A DNA stretch of 64,000 nucleotides from JANQFM01 sp035471925 (GTDB taxonomy: Bacteria > Acidobacteriota > UBA6911 > RPQK01 > DATIPO01). Made by a program: the position numbers and the translations under genes. Below, one piece after another: positions 17,306 to 26,245 of the stretch (position 1 is its first letter; each line of letters starts with the position of its first letter). The notes below the pieces were generated by a model. That model was not told where the DNA came from. It worked only from the letters and a program-made list of their open reading frames with translations, and made no database searches. Location of the stretch: assembly GCA_035471925.1 (NCBI GenBank), contig DATIPO010000151.1:1-64000 (forward strand), written 5' to 3'.

Positions 17306-17637
17306 AGGGCCTGTTGGCCCCAAGTGCCGCCGGCCATAAGTCGTGAGCCAGAGCATTTGCTTTTCCTTTGTGAAAGGGCGCCTGACAATGGCGGCCCTAC
17401 ATTCGCCAGGGCACTCGCCAAGGCTGCGGAAGGCAAGCAGCCCCGAGGTCGAAGGTCAAGTCCGGGCCGACTCTTGGGCGAGCCATATTCCGTCCCCGGG
17501 TCAACTGGCGTCGAGCCCAGAGACGAAGGCGCCACCCCGGGGTTCAGGCGGCGACATTCCAATCGCTGCATGCGCAGTAGCGTTGCGGGCCTTGATTGTG
17601 TTCCACGTGAGTTTCCCGCCCCTGTAGACTGTCGTTG
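17306..17637. other. Intergenic stretch with a possible decayed repeat
   Basis: There is no gene here. Bases about 17447-17570 contain AAGGTCAAGTCCGGGC and GGGCGAGCCATA in the same order as the minus-strand units of repeat copy B, followed by CCCCGGG and CCCCGGGG in place of the usual core arms. I read this as a decayed or divergent copy. Confidence 0.4.
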
Positions 17638-18333
17638 ATGCCAAAACGGATTCTGCTGGCTTGGAGTTCGGGCAAAGACAGCGCTTGGGCGCTGCATATG
17701 CTCGGCCGACGTGACGATTGCGAAGTGATGGGGCTTCTCACCACCTTCAACCAGGACGCGGGGCGCGTCAACATGCACGCCGTGCGGCGAGAGTTGGTGC
17801 AGGCCCAGGCAGAGGCGGCCGGGTTGCCGCTGTGGCCGGTGCCTCTTCCCTCTCCCTGCTCCAACGCCGAGTATGAGAAGCGGATGGGCGAGGTCGTCGA
17901 GCGAGCCAAAGCGGAAGGGCTGACGCACATGGCCTACGGAGACCTGTTCTTGGAAGACATCCGCGAGTATCGCGTCAAGAGGCTGGCGGGCAGCGGCATC
18001 AAGCCGCTCTTTCCCATCTGGTCCTCGCCTTCCGAGACACCGGAACTGGCCCGGCGCATGCTGGACGAAGGACTGCGGGCCGTCATCACATGCGTCGATC
18101 CTCAACAGCTCGACGCGCGCTTCTGCGGACGCCTCTACGATGAGTCGCTCCTCGCCGATCTGCCTCCCGGGGTGGACCCCTGCGGCGAACGCGGCGAATT
18201 CCACACCTTTTGCTTCTCAGGCCCCATGTTCGACCGCCAAATCGCCGTCCGGACGGGCGAGACGGTCGTCCACGACGGATTCTCCTTCACAGATGTCATC
18301 GCTGCCACGAGCATCGGAGAGGCATCGCCATGA
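17638..18333 (+). CDS. PP-loop adenine nucleotide alpha-hydrolase (Dph6-like)
   Basis: 231 residues. The N-terminal AWSSGKDSAWAL carries the PP-loop SGGKDS-type pyrophosphatase motif, and the rest (EYRVKRLAGSGIKPLFPIW, then GERGEFHTFCFSGPMF) matches the Dph6/MJ0570-like ATP-binding family. Eukaryotic Dph6 is diphthamide synthetase, but bacteria lack diphthamide, so the bacterial role is unknown; amidation of some small molecule using ATP and ammonia is likely. The stop overlaps the start of the next gene (ATGA), so the two are co-translated. Confidence 0.83.
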   Translation: MPKRILLAWSSGKDSAWALHMLGRRDDCEVMGLLTTFNQDAGRVNMHAVRRELVQAQAEAAGLPLWPVPLPSPCSNAEYEKRMGEVVERAKAEGLTHMAYGDLFLEDIREYRVKRLAGSGIKPLFPIWSSPSETPELARRMLDEGLRAVITCVDPQQLDARFCGRLYDESLLADLPPGVDPCGERGEFHTFCFSGPMFDRQIAVRTGETVVHDGFSFTDVIAATSIGEASP

Positions 18334-18971
18334 GACACGACCCAAACGACCTGGTCATCTCTTATCTGGCTCTGAGGAAGTCGATAGGGATTCTGGGAAC
18401 AGCCTTGCCTTTTCTGTTGGCCATCGGCGCTCTGCCTTTTGGTACCGGTCTTCGCCCCTCTGTCAGCAGCTACTACCACACTCACATGGGAGACGTCCTG
18501 GTGGGGACGCTGTTTGTGATCGGCTTCTTCCTCATGTCCTACAAGGGTTATGACCGCAGAGATGACATCGCCGGCAACCTGGCCTGCGTGTTCGCCGTGG
18601 GCACGGCTCTCTTTCCCGAAGCTCCCGAAGGCCCCGTCTCCGATCATGTGGCGCTGGTCGACTGTGTCCACTTCGTTTTTGCCGGCCTGTTCTTTCTGAC
18701 GCTGACCTACTATTCGCTGTTTCTCTTCACCAGGACCGACCCCAAGCGTCCCCCCGGGCCCAAGAAGCAGCTCAGGATCAAGATCTACAAGGCCGCCGCT
18801 TACGTCATGCTGGTCTGCATGGCGCTGATTTTCATTTATTTCCGCCTGCCAGAGGAGGCGTCCGCCCCTCTGGCATCGTGGAAACCCGTCTTCTGGCTGG
18901 AGGCCGTCCTCGTTTTGGCCTTTGGGATCTCCTGGCTGACCAAGGGCAAAGCCATTCTCGGCCCTGACTGA
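18330..18971 (+). CDS. Six-TM membrane protein, unrecognised
   Basis: 213 residues with six hydrophobic helices (from SIGILGTALPFLLAIGALPF to LEAVLVLAFGISWL). A conserved-looking segment SVSSYYHTHMGDVLVG followed by SYKGYDRRDD lies between helices 1 and 3 and is the likely functional site. I have no firm family name; it resembles DUF998-like small membrane proteins. It is translationally coupled to the Dph6-like ATPase gene. Confidence 0.65.
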   Translation: MRHDPNDLVISYLALRKSIGILGTALPFLLAIGALPFGTGLRPSVSSYYHTHMGDVLVGTLFVIGFFLMSYKGYDRRDDIAGNLACVFAVGTALFPEAPEGPVSDHVALVDCVHFVFAGLFFLTLTYYSLFLFTRTDPKRPPGPKKQLRIKIYKAAAYVMLVCMALIFIYFRLPEEASAPLASWKPVFWLEAVLVLAFGISWLTKGKAILGPD

Positions 18972-19083
18972 TGCAGACCCCTCATCGGCGTGCGGGATGT
19001 CCTCCAGGGGCCGCCGGCGAATGGCTGGTTCCGGGACTTGGCACTGTTGCGAAGGCGGCCCGCCGGAACGGCTTCCCGCCCCT

Positions 19084-19944
19084 TCACTGAAAGTCGAGCC
19101 CCAAGTCGAGGGTGGGGGCGGAGTGGGTGATCCAGCCGACCGAGATGAGGTCGGGGCCGCAGGCGGCGATGTCGGGGGCGGACTCGGGAGTGATTCCGCC
19201 TGAGGCTTCGCTGATGAGGCGTCCGCGGCACATCTGAACAGCGCGGCGCAGCTCCTCCAGGGGCATGTTGTCGAGCAGAACGGCGTCCAGAGGCGGTCGC
19301 CGCAGCCCACGCTCGTCCTGCAGGCCGAGGGCTTCCTCGAGCTGTTGCAGCGTGTCGACTTCCAACTCGATTTTGACCAGGTGTCCCACCCGGCGGTGGA
19401 CGCGGGAAACCGCTTCTGCGATGGAGCCGGCCGCTTTGAGATGGTTGTCCTTGATGAGGACGGCGTCATCGAGTCCGAAGCGATGGTTCGATCCTCCCCC
19501 CATGCGCACGGCGTATTTCTCCAACGCCCGCAGTCCCGGAGTGGTTTTGCGGGTGCAGACGATCTTGCAATCGTAGTCCGCGACCGCCTCCACCACGCGG
19601 CTGGTCGCGGTGGCGATGCCGCAAAGGCGTCCCAGGAAGTTGAGGGCCGTGCGCTCTCCCGAAAGCAGTGCCCGGGAAGGTCCCCGCAGGCGGGCAATGG
19701 GCTGTCCGGCTGGCACGGCTTCCCCGTCCCTTACCAGGATCTCCATCTCGACCCGCTCATCGAGTTGGCGGAAGGCCTCCGCGGCCACTTCCGTTCCGGC
19801 GATTCGGCCCTTCTCGCGTGCAGCGATGACTGCGCTGCTGCGCGAATCACGCGGGACGATGCTGTCGGTCGTCAGGTCACCGGCGCGTCCCAGGTCTTCC
19901 TGCAAAGCCCGCCGCACCAAGCTGCGGTAATGGATAGGGTTCAT
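19084..19944 (-). CDS. nadC: Nicotinate-nucleotide pyrophosphorylase (carboxylating)
   Basis: 286 residues. NadC converts quinolinate and PRPP to nicotinate mononucleotide, CO2 and PPi, the third step of de novo NAD synthesis. Family motifs are clear: EDLGRAGDLTTD, RTALNFLGRLCGIAT, CTRKTTPGLRALEKYAVRMG, HRFGLDDAVLIKDNH, and the C-terminal EASGGITPE and ISVGWITHSAPTLDLGLDF. GGAAAG lies six bases before ATG 19944, which is preferred to an upstream start at 19968. It is the last gene of nadA-nadB-nadC, 67 bases after nadB. Confidence 0.95.
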   Translation of the reverse strand: MNPIHYRSLVRRALQEDLGRAGDLTTDSIVPRDSRSSAVIAAREKGRIAGTEVAAEAFRQLDERVEMEILVRDGEAVPAGQPIARLRGPSRALLSGERTALNFLGRLCGIATATSRVVEAVADYDCKIVCTRKTTPGLRALEKYAVRMGGGSNHRFGLDDAVLIKDNHLKAAGSIAEAVSRVHRRVGHLVKIELEVDTLQQLEEALGLQDERGLRRPPLDAVLLDNMPLEELRRAVQMCRGRLISEASGGITPESAPDIAACGPDLISVGWITHSAPTLDLGLDFQ

Positions 19945-20011
19945 CGTTTGCTTTCCAGATTCTTTCAAACTGAATCAGGTACGGCCAAGTAGGAATACCG
20001 TGCCAGCTCCT

Positions 20012-21766
20012 TCACCTCCCCACCGCGGGGCGTGGGGCTTGGTGGGCGGTGAAGCGGTCGCGTTGGCTGTCGAAGTAGAGGCGGCAAGCTTGACCCGGGT
20101 CGGAAGCCGGGAAGTCCCGGCGGAAGTGAACGCCGCGCGATTCGCGGCGCCGCAGGGCTGCCCGCAGGATCAATTGGGCCGCTTGCAGCAGGTTGATCCG
20201 TTCCCAACTGGCTTGGGTTCCCTCCTTGAAAAGGGCTTGTTGCCAGGACCGGACCTGCCGCAATCCGCTCTCCAGTCCGCAGCGGCTTCGGACCAGACCG
20301 GCATCGCGCCACATCAGCCCCCGCAAATCCTGGATCGGCTCTTCTTCGTGGGCCCCGCTGCGGGCGGGACGCCGCTCGGCGGCCAGATCCTGCAGCAGGC
20401 GCAGAACCTGGGGACGGGAGGTCTCCAGATCGCGCAACCGGGCGCTGGCGTCGGCGGCCACGCGGGCACCGAAAACCAGCCCTTCCATGAGCGAATTGCT
20501 GGCCAGCCGGTTGGCTCCGTGAACGCCTGTGGCAGAGGCCTCGCCGCACACCCACAAGCCCGGCAAAGAGGTGCGTCCGCGGGTGTCGGAGGCTGCTCCG
20601 CCGATGTAGTAGTGAGCCGCCGGTGAAGCCGGGATGGGCTGGCGGCGGGGATCGAGGCCGGCCTTGCGGCAGGACTCGAAGACGGTGGGGAAGCGCTGGG
20701 GAAAGCGGTCGCCGACAGCATCGCGGGCGTCGAGATAGACCTCAAGTCCTCGCTGGCGCTGTTCCCAGATGGCGCGTGCCACCACGTCGCGGGGGGCCAG
20801 TTCGGCTAGGCGATGGATATCGGGCATGAAGCGTCGCCCCCGTTCATCGATGAGAGTGGCGCCTTCGCCCCGCAGCGCCTCGGTCAGCAAGGGCATGGGA
20901 TCGCCGCCGCCATGCTGGGCCGTGGGATGGAACTGAACGAACTCCAGATCGGCCAGCAGAACGCCGGCGCGGGCGGCCATGGCCAGACCGTCGGCGGTGG
21001 CCTCGGGCGGATTGGTGGTGTGCAGATAGAGGCGTCCCAGCCCGCCGCTGGCCATCACCACGATGGGAGCCGTGAAGAGCGCCTGCGAGCCGTCCTCAAG
21101 GCGGACCAGCAGGCCCTGGACGCGTCCGCTGTCCACCACGAAATCGAGGGCGAAAGCGTTCTCGCGCAGATCGAGGCGGGGGCTGAGGCGGGCGGCTTCG
21201 GTCAAGGCGCGCGTCAACTCCAGTCCCGTGGCGTCGCCGTTGGCGTGGAGGATGCGGTTGCGCCGGTGGGCGGCTTCGCGGCCCAGTGCGGGCTTGCCCT
21301 GATCCCCGGCATCGAAGCGCGTGCCCAGCCCGATCAGGCGGGCGATCTGGCGCGGCGCTTCCCCGGCCAGCAGGCGGACGCTCTCATCGTCTCCGATGCC
21401 GCCGGCTACCGCCAGCGTGTCCTCGGCGTGCAGGTCGGGCGAATCGTCGCTTCCTATTGCCGCCGCGATGCCGCCCTGGGCCCACACGCTGGAGCATCCG
21501 CTCTGCAAGGGCGTCTTGGACAGCACCACCACGGGACCGCCTCGCGGCAAGCGCTCGGCCAGTCCCAGAGCGGCTGAGAGTCCGGCCACTCCGGCGCCCA
21601 TGACCAGCGCCGAGGCCGACAGCACTTCGTCCACGGCCCCGCCCCCAGGGCGAGTCCCGCTCTGCCCGCAAGCCCGCCCGGACTTGGGCCGCGCTTCAAG
21701 CCGATGGGCCGTCCCAAGAACTGGGGACGTTTGTCGGCCGTCCCCTGAAGGAGAGAAATCGGTCAT
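20012..21766 (-). CDS. nadB: L-aspartate oxidase
   Basis: 584 residues. It oxidises L-aspartate to iminoaspartate with FAD, the first step of de novo NAD synthesis. Visible: the dinucleotide-binding start ALVMGAGVAGLSAALGLAE, SGCSSVWAQGGIAAAIG, EFVQFHPTAQ, AHYYIGGAASDTRGRTSLPG, and CGEASATGVHGANRLASNSL. About 50 low-complexity residues precede the FAD fold and are not typical of NadB. The ATG overlaps the nadA stop (ATGA), so the two are translationally coupled. The C-terminal helical domain is full length. Confidence 0.95.
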   Translation of the reverse strand: MTDFSPSGDGRQTSPVLGTAHRLEARPKSGRACGQSGTRPGGGAVDEVLSASALVMGAGVAGLSAALGLAERLPRGGPVVVLSKTPLQSGCSSVWAQGGIAAAIGSDDSPDLHAEDTLAVAGGIGDDESVRLLAGEAPRQIARLIGLGTRFDAGDQGKPALGREAAHRRNRILHANGDATGLELTRALTEAARLSPRLDLRENAFALDFVVDSGRVQGLLVRLEDGSQALFTAPIVVMASGGLGRLYLHTTNPPEATADGLAMAARAGVLLADLEFVQFHPTAQHGGGDPMPLLTEALRGEGATLIDERGRRFMPDIHRLAELAPRDVVARAIWEQRQRGLEVYLDARDAVGDRFPQRFPTVFESCRKAGLDPRRQPIPASPAAHYYIGGAASDTRGRTSLPGLWVCGEASATGVHGANRLASNSLMEGLVFGARVAADASARLRDLETSRPQVLRLLQDLAAERRPARSGAHEEEPIQDLRGLMWRDAGLVRSRCGLESGLRQVRSWQQALFKEGTQASWERINLLQAAQLILRAALRRRESRGVHFRRDFPASDPGQACRLYFDSQRDRFTAHQAPRPAVGR

Positions 21767-22809
21767 TGGCCTTTCCCCCGGCCCACCTCCATCATGCGCT
21801 CCACGGCTCGGCGGGCGCGTACGGCGACCTCTTCTTCGACCGTGACTTCGTGGCGCATGTGGCGCAGCGAGTCGAGGATCTTGGGCAGCGTGATGCGCTT
21901 CATGTGGGGACACAGGTTGCAGGGACGCACGAAGTCAACCTCAGGGAAGTTGACGGAGACGTTGTCGCTCATCGAGCACTCGGTGATCATCACCACCCGT
22001 CCGGGACGGTGCCGGTCGACGTATTGGATGAGTCCCGAGGTGGAGCCGATGAAGTCGGCCTCCTCCAGCACGTCGGGCGGGCATTCGGGATGGGCCAGCA
22101 CGTGGATGTCCTCGCCGTGAGTGCGGCGGTATGCCCGCAGTTCCTCGCCCGTGAAACGCTCGTGGACCTCGCAACGGCCCTTCCAATTGATGATGGTCTT
22201 GTCGGTCTGGGATGCGATGTGGCGTCCCAGATACTCGTCCGGCAGGAAGATGATGCGTTCCGCGTCCAGCGATTCCACCACCTCCAGAGCGTTGGCCGAA
22301 GTGCAGCAGATGTCGGTCTCAGCCTTGACTTCGGCCGAGGTGTTGACATAGGTCACCACCGGCGCGCCGGGGTAGCGCTGGCGCAGCAGCCGCACGTCTT
22401 CGCCGGTGATGGACGAAGCCAGCGAGCAGCCCGCCTCCAGGTCAGGAATGAGGACCGTCTTGTGGGGATTGAGCAGCTTGGCCGTCTCGGCCATGAAGTG
22501 GACGCCGCATAAGACGATCACGTCCGCCTCGGTGTCGGCCGCAAGCTTGGCCAGGGCCAGGGAATCGCCGCTGAGGTCGGCCACGCCGTGGAAAATCTCA
22601 GGTGTCTGATAGTTGTGGGCCAGGATGATGGCGTTGCGCTCCTGCTTGAGACGGTTGATCTCGTCTACGTAAGGAGCATGAACGGGCCATTCCACTTCGG
22701 GGATGACGCCGCGCACTTTATCGTAGATGGCCGCCGTGCGGGCGGCCACTTGGTCGTCGTAGCGCAAATCCGAGCCTGAGCCTGAAAAGGTGCCTTGTTG
22801 AGTCGTCAT
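21763..22809 (-). CDS. nadA: Quinolinate synthase
   Basis: 348 residues. It condenses iminoaspartate with dihydroxyacetone phosphate to quinolinate using a 4Fe-4S cluster. Three Cys expected as ligands are present: EAGCSLASS, TECSMSDN and FVRPCNLCPHM. Other family motifs are AIILAHNYQTPEI, DSLALAKLAA and TYVNTSAEVKA. AAGGAG lies 10 bases before the ATG and directly abuts a perfect palindrome, the presumed NrtR operator. It is the first gene of the NAD operon. Confidence 0.96.
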   Translation of the reverse strand: MTTQQGTFSGSGSDLRYDDQVAARTAAIYDKVRGVIPEVEWPVHAPYVDEINRLKQERNAIILAHNYQTPEIFHGVADLSGDSLALAKLAADTEADVIVLCGVHFMAETAKLLNPHKTVLIPDLEAGCSLASSITGEDVRLLRQRYPGAPVVTYVNTSAEVKAETDICCTSANALEVVESLDAERIIFLPDEYLGRHIASQTDKTIINWKGRCEVHERFTGEELRAYRRTHGEDIHVLAHPECPPDVLEEADFIGSTSGLIQYVDRHRPGRVVMITECSMSDNVSVNFPEVDFVRPCNLCPHMKRITLPKILDSLRHMRHEVTVEEEVAVRARRAVERMMEVGRGKGQ

Positions 22810-22824
22810 GTCGAGCGCTTCTCC

Positions 22825-22847
22825 TTTATGCTCAATGTGAGCATAAA
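22825..22847. promoter_or_regulatory. Perfect palindromic operator in the nadA leader (putative NrtR site)
   Basis: TTTATGCTCA and TGAGCATAAA arms of 10 bases with a 3-base spacer, placed directly before the nadA ribosome-binding site. The adjacent regulator gene encodes an NrtR-type protein, whose known role is to repress NAD synthesis genes. Confidence 0.75.
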
Positions 22848-22884
22848 TAGGGTCAAAAATTAAGGCTCGCGGTTGAGCCGGGAC

Positions 22885-22915
22885 TTATACTAAAGCTGAG
22901 CATATCCTCTGTCAA
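22885..22915 (-). promoter_or_regulatory. nadA sigma70-type promoter overlapped by a second operator
   Basis: On the minus strand TTGACA (22910-22915) and TAGTAT (22887-22892) are separated by exactly 17 bases. An imperfect copy of the palindrome (22885-22905; right arm on the plus strand TGAGCATAT, about 6 of 9 paired positions kept) lies between and over the boxes. Repressor bound here would block RNA polymerase. Confidence 0.65.
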
Positions 22916-23011
22916 GCGTTTTTGAGAACTTTTTCGCCAAGGGGTGGGTCTACTCCGGGGGGGACAAACGTCTGGGAGCTGCGCCCAGGATGGCCGCGCA
23001 GGGCTTGGGAT

Positions 23012-23998
23012 CTAAACCCTCAAACCCGGCAGACCTACGCCGGGGGCCGGTCGTTCGCGCAGCACTTCGCGCCGGAAGCGGAAGAGTTCGGCGGGACGGC
23101 CTCCAGTCTGCTGCTCCATCTGTCCGGTGCGCTCCACTAATCCGCCCTTGGCCACCAGGCGGCGGAAGTTCTGTTTGTGCAGGCGGACTCCGGAAAGAGC
23201 CTCCACAACCCGCTGCAACTGAAAGAGGGTGAAGGTGTCGGGCAACAGTTCGAAGACCACCGGACGGTACTTGATCTTGCCCCGCAGGCGTCCCAGCGCA
23301 GTGGCCAGGATGCGCCGGTGGTCGAGAGCCAGGGGACGTCCCAGGAGCGCCTCTCCAGAAGGAATGCAGCTCAGGCTGGGCGCTTTACGTCCTCGGGCCT
23401 TGGCATCGCGAACCGCTTCTTGCACCAGACCCGCCTCGTAGAGGAGTTCATAGCGGTCGAGGACGCGGTCGGAGTCCCAAGCTGATCCCCTCCAGCCGAA
23501 ATTGATGGCCATGCGGTCGCGCCGCTGCTGGCGCTTGGAGGGAGAAGGGGCCTGACGGCTCCATTCCTCCAGGCAGGAGCGGGTGGTTTCGTCGAGCAGG
23601 GCGGGACGTCCTTCTCGCAGGTCCTCCCAGGGAAAGAACTCGTAGCAATTGCGCCATTGGGCTTGGGGGGCCTGCAACTTGCTTTGGCGGACCAAGGCCA
23701 AATAGGCCACCGAGATGACGCGCGATCCGCCGGTGGTCTGGGAGGGATCGCGGTTGCGGTCGCCAAAGGTGTAGAGCTGCTCCACGTAGCCGAGTTCAAC
23801 GCCCGTCTGCTCCCGCACCCATCCTCGCAGGCCCAGTTCCAGCGTCCGGTCGCCTTGAGGATCGAGGGGACCGAACGGCAGAGCCTCCTGCTTGTCCTGA
23901 GCCTGGGTGGTGAGAATCAGCGGCATTTCGTCGCTGACCGCCACGATGGCGGCATTGAGTCCCACCACGATGGAGGTGTCGGATGCGTCCATGCCCAT
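23012..23998 (-). CDS. nrtR: Nudix-related transcriptional regulator of NAD metabolism
   Basis: 328 residues. It has an N-terminal Nudix-like domain (about 9-150; VVGLNAAIVAVSD, LPFGPLDPQGDRTLELGLRGWV, which lacks the full hydrolase motif, as expected of a sensor) and a C-terminal winged helix (about 235-315; KYRPVVFELLPDTFTLFQLQ, LHKQNFRRLV, GRPAELFRF). This is the NrtR architecture: repression of NAD genes, relieved by ADP-ribose. The segment between the domains is longer than usual. It precedes nadA-nadB-nadC on the same strand, 202 bases away, and the operators are in the gap. An upstream partial site (24069-24087) suggests autoregulation. ATG 23992 is an alternative start. Confidence 0.88.
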   Translation of the reverse strand: MGMDASDTSIVVGLNAAIVAVSDEMPLILTTQAQDKQEALPFGPLDPQGDRTLELGLRGWVREQTGVELGYVEQLYTFGDRNRDPSQTTGGSRVISVAYLALVRQSKLQAPQAQWRNCYEFFPWEDLREGRPALLDETTRSCLEEWSRQAPSPSKRQQRRDRMAINFGWRGSAWDSDRVLDRYELLYEAGLVQEAVRDAKARGRKAPSLSCIPSGEALLGRPLALDHRRILATALGRLRGKIKYRPVVFELLPDTFTLFQLQRVVEALSGVRLHKQNFRRLVAKGGLVERTGQMEQQTGGRPAELFRFRREVLRERPAPGVGLPGLRV

Positions 23999-24068
23999 AT
24001 CTTAGACCATGAACAGGCAATGTCAGGAATCGGCTGGCGGCAGTGCCTCGGAAGGCGGCCCTCGGGGA

Positions 24069-24087
24069 ATGCTGTCATAAGCATAAA
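24069..24087. promoter_or_regulatory. Possible weak NrtR site upstream of nrtR and the fliK-like gene
   Basis: ATGCT and AAGCATAAA arms match the nadA operator except for one substitution and a spacer one base shorter. It lies 70 bases upstream of nrtR. It could serve autoregulation but may be chance. Confidence 0.3.
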
Positions 24088-24141
24088 TTTTTGCGAGATC
24101 TGCTTCTAAGGGTCGAGCCTCGACACGCCGATAAGAAGAAG

Positions 24142-26244
24142 ATGCATGTAGGACGGAGTGCGCTACCTGGGGCGGCGGCTTCGGAGAGCGGCGGCTCGCG
24201 TCAGTATTCCTTTCGCCTGCTCGACGCCTCCGAGGAAGGCCTTGCCGCGTCGGCGGCAGGGCGCCGGTCGGCCACCATCGTCCGAGCCACTTCCTCCCAG
24301 GCCGTCCTCGATCTGGACGGACGGCGCATCGAGATTGACGGTCCTCTGGGCGGACGGCCGGGGAAGCGCGTGGGAGTGCGCATCCGGTCCACGGATCCAC
24401 CGGTCATCGAGGTCTTTCCGGGAAGGGCATCGTCAGCCGCCCCGGGCGGATCATCCCGTTCGGAGACAGGCAGGACCGGTGCGGCCCAGGCTTCAGCAAC
24501 CGGGCGGGTAGAAGCCCGGCCGTTGGGCGCTTCCCCCAACCTTCCCGCCTCGGCGGTGGTCATTTCCCAAAGCCGTTCTATCCTGCTGGCCGGGATTCAG
24601 GAGCAAGGACCCTACCCCGTTCAGCCTGGTGAAAGCATCCCACTGAGGATCCTGGCCTCCGATTCCACCCATTCCCTGTTGGCCCTGCGCGGCAGGCCGC
24701 TGTTGCTGGAGGTGGGCGGACTGCCTTCGGGACACTCGCTGTGGGCCGAGGTGGTTTCGGGACCCGAGTACCCGGTCCTGCGGCTGCGGCTTGAAGGTGA
24801 GGTTGCGGCTGCTGCACAGGCCCATCGGTCGCGTGGCCCGGCAACTCAAGCATCCGAATCGAGTTCTCCGCACTCGTCCACGGAGGCCGCGGTCCAATCG
24901 GGTCAGGGAACCGCCCGGCCAGCAACCGCCCGGCCAGCAACTGCGCCGTCATCAAACGCGCCCTCAGGAACCCATCCGGACTCGGGGCGGGACGCTCCTG
25001 CTCAGGCCCTAGCCCCGACGGCTGCTCAGGCTTCCGAGAGTGGCGAGGCCGGCCAGGCCGCCCCCGGAGCCGACAGCCGAGTGGGCCAGCGCATCCTTCG
25101 GGACTCGGCCATCAGCCAGCAGGCCATCGTAGCAGCGGCCGCCAAGGCCCTGGCTGAAGCCTCCGACCAAGGACTGTTGCGGGCCGGCGAATTTCCCACG
25201 CTTCCTCGCGGCACCCTGTTGACGGCCCGCGTCCTGCGCCATTTGGGCCCGGGACGCTCGCTGCTGGTCTCTCACGGGGTGCGCTTCCTGGCCCAGGTCC
25301 CCCGGGGGACGGCGGAAGGCGAAAAGCTGCTCCTTCAGGTGCAGTCCCGCGAGCCCCGCACACTCCTCAGCGTGGTCGACCGGGCGGCCCATTTCGAGTC
25401 GGCAGTCACCGCCATCCTGCGCGACCGCCTGGCTCTCAAGCTGCCCATGGGCGAGTCTCTGGCGCGCTTGGCTTCCCAACTCAAGGCCCTGCCCGAGGAG
25501 ATTGCGGCTCAAGGCCACCTGCAGCGCCTGCAATCCCGCCTGCTGGAACTCGCCGGACAAGGACGTCCGCTTTCACCCAGCCGCTTGGCCGAAATGGTTG
25601 ACGAAGGCGGGCTGCAATATGAAAGCAAGTTGTCCCGCGCCGTCCTGGCAGGACGTCCGGAGGCCCTTCAACAGATCTCCCAGAGCGACCTCAAGGCCCT
25701 CTTGCTCGACACCCTGCAGCGGACGCAAGGAAGTCCTCAGGGACCCTTGGCCCGCCTGGCTGGAGGAGTGGCCCGCCACTTGGCCAACATCGAGAGCGGT
25801 CAGGCCGCCAACCTGCTGTCCCTGAGTCAGGGGCAGGGGCTGCAACTGGAACTGCCGCTGGCGCTGGGCAGTCAACTGGCCACACTGCGCCTTTCCGTAC
25901 GGCCCGACGGCCGGCAGGAGAAACCCTCGGCCCCCGGGGGACGTGGCTACCACATCGTCTTTCTGCTGCGCTTCGACTCTCTGGGGGAGACCCGGGTAGA
26001 CGCCTACAGCACCGATGAGGCCTTGCGCGCCGACCTCTATGTGGAGCGGAGCCAGGCTCTCAAAAGCCTGCAAAATGAGCTTCCCGGACTCCAAGATCGG
26101 CTGCGACAGAGCGGCTTCGAGCAGGTTCACTTGCGGGTCCGCTGGCTGAAGGAAGCCTCCGAGCCGGTCCAAAAGAGCTTCGAGGCCTTGGGCGAGGAGA
26201 AGTCCTCAGGTCCCTCGGTTCGCCTCATCGACGTGAGGGCATGA
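24142..26244 (+). CDS. FliK-like flagellar hook-length control protein (orphan)
   Basis: About 700 residues with the FliK layout: a low-complexity Ala/Pro/Ser-rich middle (about 110-350, including a short direct repeat giving RPATARPAT), helical segments, and a compact C-terminal domain (about 585-690; LPLALGSQLATLRLSV, YHIVFLLRFDSLGETRVDAY, VHLRVRWLKE). FliK measures hook length and switches the flagellar export gate by contacting FlhB. The next gene, one base away, encodes an FlhB C-terminal-domain homologue, which supports the call. ATG 24142 is chosen after AAGAAGAAG; an upstream in-frame start at 24043 is an alternative. No other flagellar genes are nearby. Confidence 0.65.
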   Translation: MHVGRSALPGAAASESGGSRQYSFRLLDASEEGLAASAAGRRSATIVRATSSQAVLDLDGRRIEIDGPLGGRPGKRVGVRIRSTDPPVIEVFPGRASSAAPGGSSRSETGRTGAAQASATGRVEARPLGASPNLPASAVVISQSRSILLAGIQEQGPYPVQPGESIPLRILASDSTHSLLALRGRPLLLEVGGLPSGHSLWAEVVSGPEYPVLRLRLEGEVAAAAQAHRSRGPATQASESSSPHSSTEAAVQSGQGTARPATARPATAPSSNAPSGTHPDSGRDAPAQALAPTAAQASESGEAGQAAPGADSRVGQRILRDSAISQQAIVAAAAKALAEASDQGLLRAGEFPTLPRGTLLTARVLRHLGPGRSLLVSHGVRFLAQVPRGTAEGEKLLLQVQSREPRTLLSVVDRAAHFESAVTAILRDRLALKLPMGESLARLASQLKALPEEIAAQGHLQRLQSRLLELAGQGRPLSPSRLAEMVDEGGLQYESKLSRAVLAGRPEALQQISQSDLKALLLDTLQRTQGSPQGPLARLAGGVARHLANIESGQAANLLSLSQGQGLQLELPLALGSQLATLRLSVRPDGRQEKPSAPGGRGYHIVFLLRFDSLGETRVDAYSTDEALRADLYVERSQALKSLQNELPGLQDRLRQSGFEQVHLRVRWLKEASEPVQKSFEALGEEKSSGPSVRLIDVRA

Positions 26245-26245
26245 C

